The notes under the pieces: model-generated
What the model saw: only the letters and a program-made list of their open reading frames with translations
Told to the model about the DNA's origin: nothing
Databases searched by the model: none
Position numbers and translations under genes: made by a program
Assembly: GCF_002850745.1 (NCBI RefSeq)
Contig: NZ_KZ559468.1
Span: 62,001 to 126,000 of the forward strand
Reading direction: 5' to 3'
Source: Nonomuraea indica
GTDB taxonomy: Bacteria; Actinomycetota; Actinomycetes; Streptosporangiales; Streptosporangiaceae
DNA length: 64,000 nt
Part shown: piece by piece, positions 52,987 to 61,745 of the stretch
Numbering within the stretch: position 1 is the first letter of the stretch
How the letters are laid out: each line of letters opens with the position of its first letter

Positions 52987-53784
52987 GTGGTGGACCTCAT
53001 GCGCGAGCTGCTCGACGACCTGCGCGCGGAGAGCGCGTCCCTGGAGCTCCTGCTGGAGCCGCTGCGGCCGGAGCAGTGGGAGCTGCCCACGCCCGCCGAG
53101 GGATGGGCGGTGCGCGACCAGGTGAGCCATCTGGCCTGGTTCGACGACGCCGCCCGCGCCGCCGTCACCGACCCGGAGGCGTTCCGCGCCTCCCTGGCCG
53201 AGCTGACCTCCGTGGACGACCTGGCGTTCCAGGCGCGCGGCCTGGCCGCCGGCGAGCTGCTGGCCTGGTTCCGCGCGGCGCGCGCCGCGAGCCTGGCGGC
53301 GTTCGCCCGGCTGGGGCCCCGCGACCGGGTGCCGTGGTACGGGCCGGACATGTCGGCCGTCTCGTTCGTCACCGCCCGCCTGATGGAGACGTGGGCGCAC
53401 GGGCAGGACGTGGCCGACGCCCTCGGCGTCACCCGGGAGCCGACGTCCAGGCTGCGGCACGTGGCCACCATCGGGCACCGCGCGCTGCCGTACAGCTTCG
53501 CCGTGCGCGGGCTGCCCGTGCCCGCCGAGCCCGTGCGGCTGGAGCTGACGGCGCCCGGCGGCGAGCCGTGGACGGCCGGGCCGGCCGGCGCCGCCGACGT
53601 GGTGCGCGGCCCCATGCTCGACTTCTGCCTGCTGGTCACCCAGCGCGTCCACCTGGCCGACACCGCGCTGCGGATCACCGGCCAGACGGCCCGCGCCTGG
53701 ATGGAGATCGCCCAGGCGTTCGCCGGCCCACCCGGAAAGGGACGCGCCCCGAGATCGGGGAACGCTCAGGGGGATGCCCGATGA
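52987..53784 (+). CDS. TIGR03084/DinB-like mycothiol-type metalloenzyme family protein
   Basis: A 265-residue member of the maleylpyruvate-isomerase/DinB four-helix fold (TIGR03084-like). Metal ligands are expected at H48 in QVSHLAWFDD and at Glu and His in METWAHGQDVADALG; GWAVRDQVSHLAWFD and RHVATIGHRALPYSF are family segments. Related enzymes use mycothiol as thiol cofactor. Substrate unknown. It starts leaderlessly and is followed by yccF. Confidence 0.85.
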   Translation: MVDLMRELLDDLRAESASLELLLEPLRPEQWELPTPAEGWAVRDQVSHLAWFDDAARAAVTDPEAFRASLAELTSVDDLAFQARGLAAGELLAWFRAARAASLAAFARLGPRDRVPWYGPDMSAVSFVTARLMETWAHGQDVADALGVTREPTSRLRHVATIGHRALPYSFAVRGLPVPAEPVRLELTAPGGEPWTAGPAGAADVVRGPMLDFCLLVTQRVHLADTALRITGQTARAWMEIAQAFAGPPGKGRAPRSGNAQGDAR

Positions 53785-53816
53785 TCCGCCCGGGCCACCG
53801 GTGACAAGCTGGGAGC

Positions 53817-54188
53817 ATGCGGACGCTTCTGAACGTCATCTGGCTGCTCTTCGCGGGGATCTGGCTCGCCCTCGGCTACGCGGTGGCCGGGGTGATCTGC
53901 TGCGTCCTCATCGTCACGATCCCGTTCGGCATCGCCTCGTTCCGGATCGCCGCGTACGCGCTGTGGCCGTTCGGCAGGACCGTCGTCCGCGACCCGGACG
54001 CCGGCGTGTTCTCCCTGTTCGGCAACATCATCTGGTGCCTCGTCGCCGGGATCTGGCTGGCGATCGGGCACGTCGTGACCTCGATCCCGCTGTTCGTCTC
54101 GATCGTCGGCATCCCGCTGGGCGTCGCCAACCTCAAGATGGTGCCCGTGTCGCTGCTGCCGCTCGGCGCCCGCATCGAGGACGCCTGA
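53817..54188 (+). CDS. YccF-domain inner membrane protein
   Basis: A 123-residue membrane protein with two tandem YccF (DUF307) units: NVIWLLFAGIWLALGYAVAG with TIPFGIASFRIA, and NIIWCLVAGIWLAIGHVVTS with GIPLGVANLKM. Each unit has a long hydrophobic segment, so two to four helices are expected. Function unknown. A GGGAG site directly precedes the ATG. Confidence 0.92.
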   Translation: MRTLLNVIWLLFAGIWLALGYAVAGVICCVLIVTIPFGIASFRIAAYALWPFGRTVVRDPDAGVFSLFGNIIWCLVAGIWLAIGHVVTSIPLFVSIVGIPLGVANLKMVPVSLLPLGARIEDA

Positions 54189-54230
54189 GCGGGCCCGGAG
54201 CGCCTTCCGCGCCGGGCCCGGGGAGCGGCG

Positions 54231-55202
54231 TCAGGGCTGCAGGTACTTCTTGGCGCCGTCGTGCAGCGGCACCGGGTCGGTCTTCGCCGCCTCGTCGCGG
54301 CTGATGTTCTTCGCCTCCGGGTGGACCTTCTCCAGCTCCGCCTTCTTCTCGAAGAGGATCTTGGTGAGGTTGCCGGCGAGGTCGGCCGGCATCTTCTCCG
54401 ACACGATGAGCAGGTTGGGCACGGCGATGGTCGGCACGTCGGCCGCCGTCGCGTACACGTCCTTCTTCAGCGTCGTGGCCTGGTAGACCGGCCCGTACTC
54501 GGCGTTGAGCTTGGGCAGCAGCTCGTCGATCGGCACGAACACGACGTCGTCCTTCAGGCTCGTCGTCAGGTCGGTGATGCCGCCCGTCGGCAGGCCGCCC
54601 GACCAGAACAGCGCGTCCAGCGTGCCGTCCTTGACGCCCTGCACCGTCTCCGGCAGCGACAGCGCCTGCTTCTTGATGTCGGAGTCGGGGTTCAGCCCGG
54701 CGGCCTTGAGCAGGCGCAGCGCGATGTTCTCGGTGCCCGAGTTCGGCGAGCCGGTCGAGACGCGCTTGCCCTTCATGTCGGCGACGGTGCGGATGCCGGC
54801 GTCGGCGCGGGCGATCACATGGGTGTAGTTCGTGTAGATCCTCGCCAGCGCCTTGATCGGCTGCGGGCTGGTGAAGGCGCCCTTGCCGGTCGCGGCGTCG
54901 CTCGCGGCGTCGGCCAGCGTGAAGGCGATGTCGGAGTCGCCGCGCACCACCCGCTGGATGTTCTCCACCGACGCGCCGGTGGCCTCCGCCGTCACCTGGT
55001 AGCCCGGCAGGTTCTTGGTCAGCAGGTCGGCGTAGCCGCCGCCGAGCTGGTAGTAGACACCGGTGGTGTTGCCGGTGGCGATGGACAGGCGGCCGCTGTT
55101 GTGAAGGGCGTCGCCCGAGGTGCTCTGGCGCTCGCCGCCGCACGCCGTGAGGCCGGCCACGAGGGCCAGCGCGGCGGCGCCGAGACGGATGACGGATCGC
55201 AT
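54231..55202 (-). CDS. TAXI-family TRAP transporter solute-binding lipoprotein
   Basis: A 323-residue extracellular lipoprotein with lipobox LTAC near residue 21, then the TAXI fold: SIATGNTTGVYYQLGGGYAD, DIAFTLADAASDAATG, KGKRVSTGSPNSGTE and DALFWSGGLPTGGITDL. TAXI proteins bind small carboxylates or amino acids such as glutamate. Its ATG overlaps the TGA of the fused permease gene by one base (TGATG), so binding protein and permease are cotranslated. A paralogue lies at 60765. Confidence 0.94.
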   Translation of the reverse strand: MRSVIRLGAAALALVAGLTACGGERQSTSGDALHNSGRLSIATGNTTGVYYQLGGGYADLLTKNLPGYQVTAEATGASVENIQRVVRGDSDIAFTLADAASDAATGKGAFTSPQPIKALARIYTNYTHVIARADAGIRTVADMKGKRVSTGSPNSGTENIALRLLKAAGLNPDSDIKKQALSLPETVQGVKDGTLDALFWSGGLPTGGITDLTTSLKDDVVFVPIDELLPKLNAEYGPVYQATTLKKDVYATAADVPTIAVPNLLIVSEKMPADLAGNLTKILFEKKAELEKVHPEAKNISRDEAAKTDPVPLHDGAKKYLQP

Positions 55203-57259
55203 CAGGTTCCTTTCTGCGTACCTTGTACGGGAACGGGGCGGCGCAGCGCCAGATGGACGAGCAGCGCCACGGCGAGCAGGGCCAGCCCGGCCACGACGCT
55301 CGCCGGTTCGAGGAAGAGCAGGGCGACGGCCGCGCCGGCGGCCAGGACGCGCTCGGGCCAGCCGGCGCGGCGCACCATCCAGCCGCCGGTGGCGGCGGCC
55401 AGCGCGACGACGGCCACCGCCGAGACGGCCAGCGCCAGCAGCACCTGCGGCAGCGGGGCCTGCAACAGCAGCGCCCGCCCCGCCGGCGCCAGCACGAACG
55501 CGAACGGCACCAGGAACGCCGGCAGGGTGTACTTCCAGGTCATCATCATGGTCCGGAAGGCGTTGCCGCCCGTGATGGCCGCCGCGGCGACCGCCGCGAG
55601 CGCGGTCGGCGGCGTCACCTCCGACAGGACCGCGTAGTAGAAGATGAACATGTACGTGGCGTCCGGCGGCACCCCCAGCGTCTGCAGGGCCGGGCCGATG
55701 ATGACGGCCGCGATGATGAACGACGCGGTCACCGGCACCGCCAGGCCGAGCAGCAGCACGGCGAGCGCCGCCACCAGGGCCGTCAGCGCGAGCTGGCCGC
55801 CGGCCAGGTCCACGATGATCCGCGACGCCTTCAGGCCGAGCCCGGTGAGCGTCACCATCGCCACGATCACCCCGGCGGCCGCCGTCGTGGCCGCCACGGG
55901 CAGCACGCCGAGCGTCCCGGCCGACAGCGCCTGCGCCGCCCGCCGCGGGGTGAGCCGGTGCTCGCGGTCGAGGAACGACAGCAGGAAGGCCAGCAGGGTC
56001 GCGTAGACGACGGCGCGGAACGGCGACACCCCGAAGGCCATCAGCACCACGATCGCGACCAGCGAGGAGAAGTGGTAGCCGAACCGGCCCAGCAGCCGCC
56101 AGACCGAGTCGGTCTCCATCCGGACGCCGTGGGTGCCGAACCGGCGGGCGTCGATCTCGACCGCCAGGATGATCCCGAGGTAGTACAGGATCGTCGGCAC
56201 GGTCGCGTACAGCAGCACCGTCAGGTAGGACGTCTTGAGGTACTCGGCGATGATGAACGCCGCCGCCCCCAGGGTCGGCGGCGACAGGATCGCGCCGATG
56301 CCGGCCGCGGCCAGGATGCCGCCGCCGTGCTCGCGCGGGTAACCGGCCCGGCGCAGGATCGGCCACGCGACGCTGCCCAGCGACACCGCCGTGGCCGTGC
56401 CCGACCCGGACACCGTCCCGAGCAGGAAGCCCGCCAGCGTCACCGTACGGCCCGGCGCGGCGGCCGAGCGGCGGAACGCCGCGAACGAGATGTTGACGAA
56501 GAACGCGCCCGCCCCCGAGTACTCCAGCACCGCCCCGTAGATCGTGAAGAGCACGATGTACGTCGCCGCCACGTCCAGCGGCACCCCGAACAGGCCTTCG
56601 GTGCCCATGTAGAGCTGGACGACGATCCGCTCGACGCCGTAGCCGCGGTGCCCGAGGACGGAGTCGACCGGCAGGTAGCCGCCGTAGTAGGCGTAGGCCA
56701 GGAACGCCAGGCAGATCCACGGCAGCACCGCCCCGACGGTGCGGCGCGTGGCCTCCAGCACCAGCAGCAGGCAGCCGGCCCCCATGAGCAGGTCCATCGT
56801 GGAGGGCTCGAAGGTGCGCCGGATGAAGTCGTCGAACCCGAACAGCGGATACGCGCACACGGCGAGGGACAGCGCCGCCAGGATCCAGTCGGCCACGCCG
56901 GGCGTGTCCGGCCTGGCCGCCTTCGCCTCGACGGCGTCACCGGTCCGCTCGCCCGCCGTGCCGCCCCGCCCGCCGGGCCGCCGGCCGAACCCACGGGTCA
57001 GCCACGACGGCAGGCTGCCCGGCCGGTAGGCCAGGAACGTCAGCGGCAGCACCGCCGCCATGAAACTCATCCGGTACGGCAGCACCGGCATCGGGTTGAA
57101 CACCGCGTACAGCGCGTAGAGGGACACGCCGAGCGCGATCGCCCCGACGACGATCGCCAGCCGCCCGGGCAGCCGCCGGGCGGGCCGCTCGGCGTCGTAC
57201 TCGGCGATGAGCTCCTCGGTGCTGCGGGCCGGTGCCGTGCCCTGGTCGGCGGATGTCAC
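55202..57259 (-). CDS. TAXI-type TRAP transporter fused permease (DctQM-like)
   Basis: A 685-residue permease combining a small DctQ-like N-terminal part and the DctM-like large subunit. More than fifteen hydrophobic segments are visible. Diagnostic stretches are GRTVTLAGFLLGTVSGSGTA, LRRAGYPREHGGGILAAAGI, GAILSPPTLGAAAFI and ITGGNAFRTMMMTWKYTLPA. It drives ion-coupled uptake of the ligand held by the downstream lipoprotein. The GTG start follows GAGGAGG by about 6 nt, a strong site. It is divergent from the fusion kinase at 57520. Confidence 0.94.
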   Translation of the reverse strand: MTSADQGTAPARSTEELIAEYDAERPARRLPGRLAIVVGAIALGVSLYALYAVFNPMPVLPYRMSFMAAVLPLTFLAYRPGSLPSWLTRGFGRRPGGRGGTAGERTGDAVEAKAARPDTPGVADWILAALSLAVCAYPLFGFDDFIRRTFEPSTMDLLMGAGCLLLVLEATRRTVGAVLPWICLAFLAYAYYGGYLPVDSVLGHRGYGVERIVVQLYMGTEGLFGVPLDVAATYIVLFTIYGAVLEYSGAGAFFVNISFAAFRRSAAAPGRTVTLAGFLLGTVSGSGTATAVSLGSVAWPILRRAGYPREHGGGILAAAGIGAILSPPTLGAAAFIIAEYLKTSYLTVLLYATVPTILYYLGIILAVEIDARRFGTHGVRMETDSVWRLLGRFGYHFSSLVAIVVLMAFGVSPFRAVVYATLLAFLLSFLDREHRLTPRRAAQALSAGTLGVLPVAATTAAAGVIVAMVTLTGLGLKASRIIVDLAGGQLALTALVAALAVLLLGLAVPVTASFIIAAVIIGPALQTLGVPPDATYMFIFYYAVLSEVTPPTALAAVAAAAITGGNAFRTMMMTWKYTLPAFLVPFAFVLAPAGRALLLQAPLPQVLLALAVSAVAVVALAAATGGWMVRRAGWPERVLAAGAAVALLFLEPASVVAGLALLAVALLVHLALRRPVPVQGTQKGT

Positions 57260-57311
57260 CTCTAACCTCCTCGCGTCAGCGGCACACCGGCCGCCGGTCG
57301 CCTGAAACGTA

Positions 57312-57329
57312 GATGTGACCTGGCCCACT
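57312..57329. promoter_or_regulatory. regulatory repeat A, TRAP side
   Basis: GATGTGACCTGGCCCACT lies 53 bp upstream of the permease start. It matches 15 of 18 bases of repeat B (57426-57443). It resembles a TGTGA-N6-CCAC Crp-type site or a response-regulator box. Confidence 0.5.
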
Positions 57330-57425
57330 CCTGAAGGTCCGGGGCCCGCTATTTGATGAACTCTTAGGGAAGACACGCCGGCTGTGTTAAGGGCAGATCA
57401 AATCCTGGCCGCCGCCCATGTTCGC

Positions 57426-57443
57426 GATGTGACCCAGGCCACT
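57426..57443. promoter_or_regulatory. regulatory repeat B, kinase side
   Basis: GATGTGACCCAGGCCACT lies 77 bp upstream of the kinase start and runs into TAGGGT (57443-57448), a -10-like hexamer. The inner GTG-N6-GNCAC form matches the Streptomyces Crp pattern as I recall it. Repeats A and B are 114 bp apart. Confidence 0.5.
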
Positions 57444-57519
57444 AGGGTGCGCGCAGGCCGCTCGTCCGCGGGGACGCGGAGCGGGCGGCGCTGCACTCCG
57501 CGAACCGAGGTACGTCAGC

Positions 57520-60102
57520 ATGGCGCTCAAAGTCCAGATCTCCCCTCGCCCCTGGAGCTGGTGGACGGTCCGAGCGCGGCTCGGACTCCTCGTCGCGCTG
57601 CCCGTCCTCGGCATGCTGGCCTTCGCCGTGGCGCAGGCCGGCACGGTCCTGGGCGTGGCCGACGGCGGGCAGCGCACCCGCGACCTCGCCTCCCTCGCCA
57701 CCGCCACCTCCGGCCTGGTCCACCAGCTCGAACGGGAGCAGGCGGAGTCGCAGGCGCTGGCGGCGCGGGGCGGGACCAGCGGCCGGGTGCTGGTGACGGC
57801 CGCCCGGCAGCGCACGGACGCCGCGCGGCGGGCCTTCTCCGCGACCGGCGGCACGGCCCAGGAGGCGGCGCCCGGGCTCACGCCGGCGCTGCGCGCCGCC
57901 GAGCAGGCCCTCACCCGGGCGCGGCAGGCGGCGCAGGAGGGGACCGGCCAGGGCGACGCGAACGGGACCGACCGCTACGGGGCCGCGGTCACCGCCCTGC
58001 TCACCGTCGCCACCGCGCTGCCCCGCCAGATCGACGACCAGCGGCTGGCCAACCAGGCCCACGCCGTCGCCGAGCTGGCCGGGGCCAAGCACGCGCTCGC
58101 CGAGCAGCGCGAACTGCTGCGCGGCGCGCTCACCCGGCGTCGGCTGCGGCCGGCCGAGGCCCGCGAGCTGGTACGGCTGGCAGCGACCGAGGCGGCGCAC
58201 CTGCGGGCCTTCGAGGCCGCGGCCGACCCCTGGGCGCGCGGCCGGCTCACCTCCCGGCTCGTCGGACCCGACGTCGAGGCCACCCGCGCCACCCGCGCCG
58301 CGATGGAGCGCACCCTGGGCGCCACGCAGGCCGCCGCTGCCCGGCCGGACCCCGCGACCGGCCGGACGCCGATCACCGACGCCGACGCCTGGTACGTCGC
58401 CGCCTCCCACACGATCAGGCGGCTGCACGACGTGGAGCTGGACCTGACCGGACGGCTCGACACCGCCGCCGCCGAGGTGCTGGCCGACGCCCGCCGCGGC
58501 CTGGTGGCCACCATCGGGCTGACGGCGGGGGCACTCGCCGGCACCCTCGCCGTGACGGCCCTCGTCGCCGCCGACCTCGCCCGCCGGCTGCGGCGGCTGC
58601 GCGCCTCGGCGCTGGCCCTGGCCGACGTGCACCTGCCGGAGGCCATCAAGGCCATCGGCGCCGCCCCCGACCCCGTCGCGGCCCGAACCGACCAGCTCGC
58701 CCGGCACGCCCTCGGCGAGCAGCACGGGCCCGACGAGATCGGCGACGTGGGCAGCGCGCTGTCCGTCGTGCACGCCCGCGCCCTCGACCTGGCCACCGGG
58801 CAGACCCTGCTGCGCCGCGAGTCGGCCGCCGTCTTCGAGGCGATGGCCCGGCGCGGCCAGACGCTGGTGGCCCGCCAGCTCGACCTCATCGACCGGCTGG
58901 AGGCGGGGGAGACCGACCCCGACACGCTCGGCTGGCTCTACCAGCTCGACCACCTCGCGGCGCGCATGCGCCGCAACGACGAGAGCCTGCTCGTGCTGGC
59001 GGGCGGCGAGCCGGTCCGCCAGTTCGGGACCGCCGTCCCGCTGTACGACGTCGTCCGCGGCGCCCTGGCCGAGATCGAGGAGTACCGGCGGATCCAGCCC
59101 ATCGCGCTGACCGGGACGCCGGTCGCCGCCGAGGCCGTCGGCGACCTGGTGCACCTGATCGCCGAGCTGCTGGAGAACGCCACGCACCACTCGCCGCCCG
59201 ACACCCCCGTCGTGGTCCGCGCGTACATCTCGGGCGACGGCTGCACCGTCACCATCCAGGACCAGGGCTCCGGCATGGACCCCGTGGCCCTCGACCAGGC
59301 CAACACCCGCCTGGCCCGGCCGGACGACCCGGTGGCCGGGCTGGGCGGCACGATGGGGCTGCGCGTGGTCGCCCGGCTGGCCGACCGGCACGGGGTCACG
59401 GTCCGCCTGTCCAGCCGGGGCCGCGGCGTCATCGCCACCGTCCTTATCCCGCCCCCGCTCCTCGCGAGCGCGCCACGGCACGCCGGGACAGGCCCGGCGC
59501 CGGTGGGTGCGGGCGGCCGGGACGGCGGCGGGGCGCCCGGCATCCGGGAGACCGTCGCGGCCCACGGCCCTTCCGGCACACGGGCGGCCGGGACCGCCGC
59601 CGAGCCCGAGACCGGGATGCTGGCCGACCGCCTCGGCTGGCTGCTGACCCGGTTCACCAACCAGGTGCCCGGCGTCGCCCACGCCGTCGCGGTCTCCGCC
59701 GACGGCGTCGCCCTCGCCTCCTCCGGAGCGCTGTCCCGCGAACGCTCCGTCCACCTGGCCGCGGCCGTGGCCGGCATCGCCGGGCTGAGCGCGGGCACCG
59801 CCCGTTCCCTGGCGACGGGCCAGGTCCGGCAGACCGCCGTGGACATGGACGAGGGAGCCCTGCTCACCTTCGCGGCCGGCCGGGTCCTGCTCGGCGTCCT
59901 GACCCGCGGCGACACCGACTACGGGGACGTCGCCTACGAGGCGGGCCGGCTCGGCCTGCAGGTCGCCGACCTCCTGGGCGCGGCGGACGAGCCCGTACCC
60001 GGCCCGGCGACGGACCCCGGCCCGCTCGGCACCGCGGACGTCGCCGCGGACGGCGGCGCCGGTCCATGGCACGATGAGACACACCCCAGCAGCCGGACGT
60101 GA
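57520..60102 (+). CDS. CvnA-CvnB-like fusion: nitrate/ligand-sensing kinase with C-terminal roadblock domain
   Basis: An 860-residue membrane protein. TM1 is at about 20-40, an extracellular helical NIT-type sensor follows, and TM2 is at about 327-350. Then comes a CvnA-type dimerisation segment with the candidate histidine H478 (YQLDHLAARMRRNDESLLVL) and a HATPase (IAELLENATHHSPPDTPV, QDQGSGM, GLGGTMGLRVVARLADRHG). After a Pro/Gly linker, residues 704-820 are a roadblock/LC7 domain (LGWLLTRFTNQVPGVAHAVA, SRERSVHLAAAVAGI) as in CvnB. In Streptomyces these are separate conservon genes followed by cvnC and cvnD; here A and B are fused, and a response regulator follows after 4 bp. Confidence 0.88.
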   Translation: MALKVQISPRPWSWWTVRARLGLLVALPVLGMLAFAVAQAGTVLGVADGGQRTRDLASLATATSGLVHQLEREQAESQALAARGGTSGRVLVTAARQRTDAARRAFSATGGTAQEAAPGLTPALRAAEQALTRARQAAQEGTGQGDANGTDRYGAAVTALLTVATALPRQIDDQRLANQAHAVAELAGAKHALAEQRELLRGALTRRRLRPAEARELVRLAATEAAHLRAFEAAADPWARGRLTSRLVGPDVEATRATRAAMERTLGATQAAAARPDPATGRTPITDADAWYVAASHTIRRLHDVELDLTGRLDTAAAEVLADARRGLVATIGLTAGALAGTLAVTALVAADLARRLRRLRASALALADVHLPEAIKAIGAAPDPVAARTDQLARHALGEQHGPDEIGDVGSALSVVHARALDLATGQTLLRRESAAVFEAMARRGQTLVARQLDLIDRLEAGETDPDTLGWLYQLDHLAARMRRNDESLLVLAGGEPVRQFGTAVPLYDVVRGALAEIEEYRRIQPIALTGTPVAAEAVGDLVHLIAELLENATHHSPPDTPVVVRAYISGDGCTVTIQDQGSGMDPVALDQANTRLARPDDPVAGLGGTMGLRVVARLADRHGVTVRLSSRGRGVIATVLIPPPLLASAPRHAGTGPAPVGAGGRDGGGAPGIRETVAAHGPSGTRAAGTAAEPETGMLADRLGWLLTRFTNQVPGVAHAVAVSADGVALASSGALSRERSVHLAAAVAGIAGLSAGTARSLATGQVRQTAVDMDEGALLTFAAGRVLLGVLTRGDTDYGDVAYEAGRLGLQVADLLGAADEPVPGPATDPGPLGTADVAADGGAGPWHDETHPSSRT

Positions 60103-60106
60103 CCGA

Positions 60107-60763
60107 ATGCGTGTGCTTGTCGTGGAAGACGACACCCGGGTGGCCGCCGCCCTGGCCGCGGCGCTGTGCCGCCACGGGTTCGAGGTGCACCGTGCCGCGG
60201 GCGCGGCCGAGGCGCTGGCCGCCCCCAGCGTCGACATGATCCTGCTCGACCTCAACCTGCCCGACGGCGACGGCGTCGACCTGTGCAGGAGGCTGCGCCG
60301 CGACGGCGTCGAGGTCGCCATCATCGCCGTCACCGCCCGCGGCGAGGAGCGCGACCGGATCGCGGGCCTGCGCGCCGGGGCCGACGACTACCTGGTCAAG
60401 CCGTTCTCGACGGCCGAGCTGGTGGCCCGCATGGAGGCCGTGATGCGCCGGGTCCGGCCGAGCCCGCCCCGCGCGGCGCAGGTCGGCGACCTGCGCGTCG
60501 ACCTGGCCGCCCACACCGTCACCCGCAGGGGCGAGGGCGTCGTGCTGACCCGCAAGGAGTTCGACCTGCTGGCCTGCCTGGCCCGCGACCCCGGGGTCGT
60601 CGTGCCGCGCGAGCGCCTGCTCATCGAGGTCTGGGGCACCGCCTGGCCGGGGGCGGGCCGTACCCTCGACGTGCACATGGCGACCCTGCGTGCCAAGCTC
60701 GGCGAGCCCGTCGTGATCGAGACCGTCCGGGGCGTCGGCTACCGGCTGGCCCCGGGCGCCTGA
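60107..60763 (+). CDS. OmpR/PhoB-family response regulator
   Basis: A 218-residue two-domain regulator. The receiver has the acid pocket EDD (residues 8-9), phosphoacceptor D48 in MILLDLNLPDGDG, and the lysine in DDYLVKPFS. The winged-helix effector (LTRKEFDLLACLARDPGVVV, then LDVHMATLRAKLG and GVGYRL) ends the protein. It starts 4 bp after the fusion kinase and 1 bp before the second TAXI protein, so the three form one operon. The likely partner kinase is either the upstream fusion or the classical kinase encoded convergently at 61681-63108. Confidence 0.94.
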   Translation: MRVLVVEDDTRVAAALAAALCRHGFEVHRAAGAAEALAAPSVDMILLDLNLPDGDGVDLCRRLRRDGVEVAIIAVTARGEERDRIAGLRAGADDYLVKPFSTAELVARMEAVMRRVRPSPPRAAQVGDLRVDLAAHTVTRRGEGVVLTRKEFDLLACLARDPGVVVPRERLLIEVWGTAWPGAGRTLDVHMATLRAKLGEPVVIETVRGVGYRLAPGA

Positions 60764-60764
60764 C

Positions 60765-61745
60765 ATGACGCGGCGCCGCGCCCGGCTGTGGACCCGGCTG
60801 TGGACCCGGCGGCTCCTGCCGGCCGTGCTGGCGGCCGTGCTGGCGGTGGCCGGGTGCGGCGGCGCCGACGTGCCCGCCGTCCCGGAGGGCACCGTCAGGA
60901 TCGCCACCGGCGCCGAGGGCGGCGTCTACGAGGTGTACGGCTCGGCCTACGCCGGCGTGCTCGGCGAGCGGTTCCCCGGACCGGCGCGGGTGCTCCCCTC
61001 CGGCGGCAGCGTGGACAACATCGAGCTGGTCATGGCGGGTCGCGCGGAGACCGGGTTCACCCTCGCCGACATCGCGGCCGACGCCCTCGCCGGGCGCGAG
61101 CCGTTCGGCGCGCCGCGGCGCCTCGCCGCCCTGGCCCGGCTGTACGACAACTACGTCCAGCTCGTCGTCCGCGACGACGGGCCCGTCCGGACCGTCAAGG
61201 ACCTCAAGGGCCGCCGGGTCTCGGTCGGCGGCGAGGGGTCGGGCACCGCCGTCGCCGCGGAGCGCATCCTGCGGGTCGCCGGACTCGCCGACGACGTGGA
61301 GCTCAGCCGTCTCGACGTCGGCGCCTCGGCGCGGGCGCTCGCGGCCCGGCAGATCGACGCCTTCTTCTGGAGCGGCGGGCTGCCGAGCGCCGCCATCACC
61401 GACCTGCGCCGCGGGACGGACATGCGGCTCCTCGACCTCGGCTCCACGATCGAGCCGCTCGTGCGCGAGTACGGCGACCTCTACACCAGGACCACCGTGC
61501 CCGCCTCGGTGTACGGGCTGTCCAACGCGGTGACGACCGTGAGCGTGCCCACCTACCTCGTCGTCCGGCGCGACCTGCCGCCCGCCACGGCCTACTGGCT
61601 GACCCGGCTGCTCTTCGAGGGCCATCCCCGGCTCGCCGAGGCGCACCCGGAGGCGCGCCGGCTCGACCCCGGCTCGGCGATCATGACGTACCCGCTGGAG
61701 CTGCACGAGGGGGCGGTGCGCTGGTATCGCTCGGCGCACCGCTGA
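60765..61745 (+). CDS. second TAXI-family solute-binding lipoprotein, without its own permease
   Basis: A 326-residue lipoprotein with a basic N-terminus and lipobox VAGC near residue 31. The TAXI fold is clear: RIATGAEGGVYEVYGSAYAG, TGFTLADIAADALAG, KGRRVSVGGEGSGT and DAFFWSGGLPSAAITDL, and the same order of segments as in the protein at 54231. It follows the response regulator by 1 bp. No permease is adjacent, so it may feed ligand to the permease at 55202 or act as a ligand sensor for one of the kinases. Its end overlaps the convergent kinase gene by 65 bp. Confidence 0.92.
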   Translation: MTRRRARLWTRLWTRRLLPAVLAAVLAVAGCGGADVPAVPEGTVRIATGAEGGVYEVYGSAYAGVLGERFPGPARVLPSGGSVDNIELVMAGRAETGFTLADIAADALAGREPFGAPRRLAALARLYDNYVQLVVRDDGPVRTVKDLKGRRVSVGGEGSGTAVAAERILRVAGLADDVELSRLDVGASARALAARQIDAFFWSGGLPSAAITDLRRGTDMRLLDLGSTIEPLVREYGDLYTRTTVPASVYGLSNAVTTVSVPTYLVVRRDLPPATAYWLTRLLFEGHPRLAEAHPEARRLDPGSAIMTYPLELHEGAVRWYRSAHR

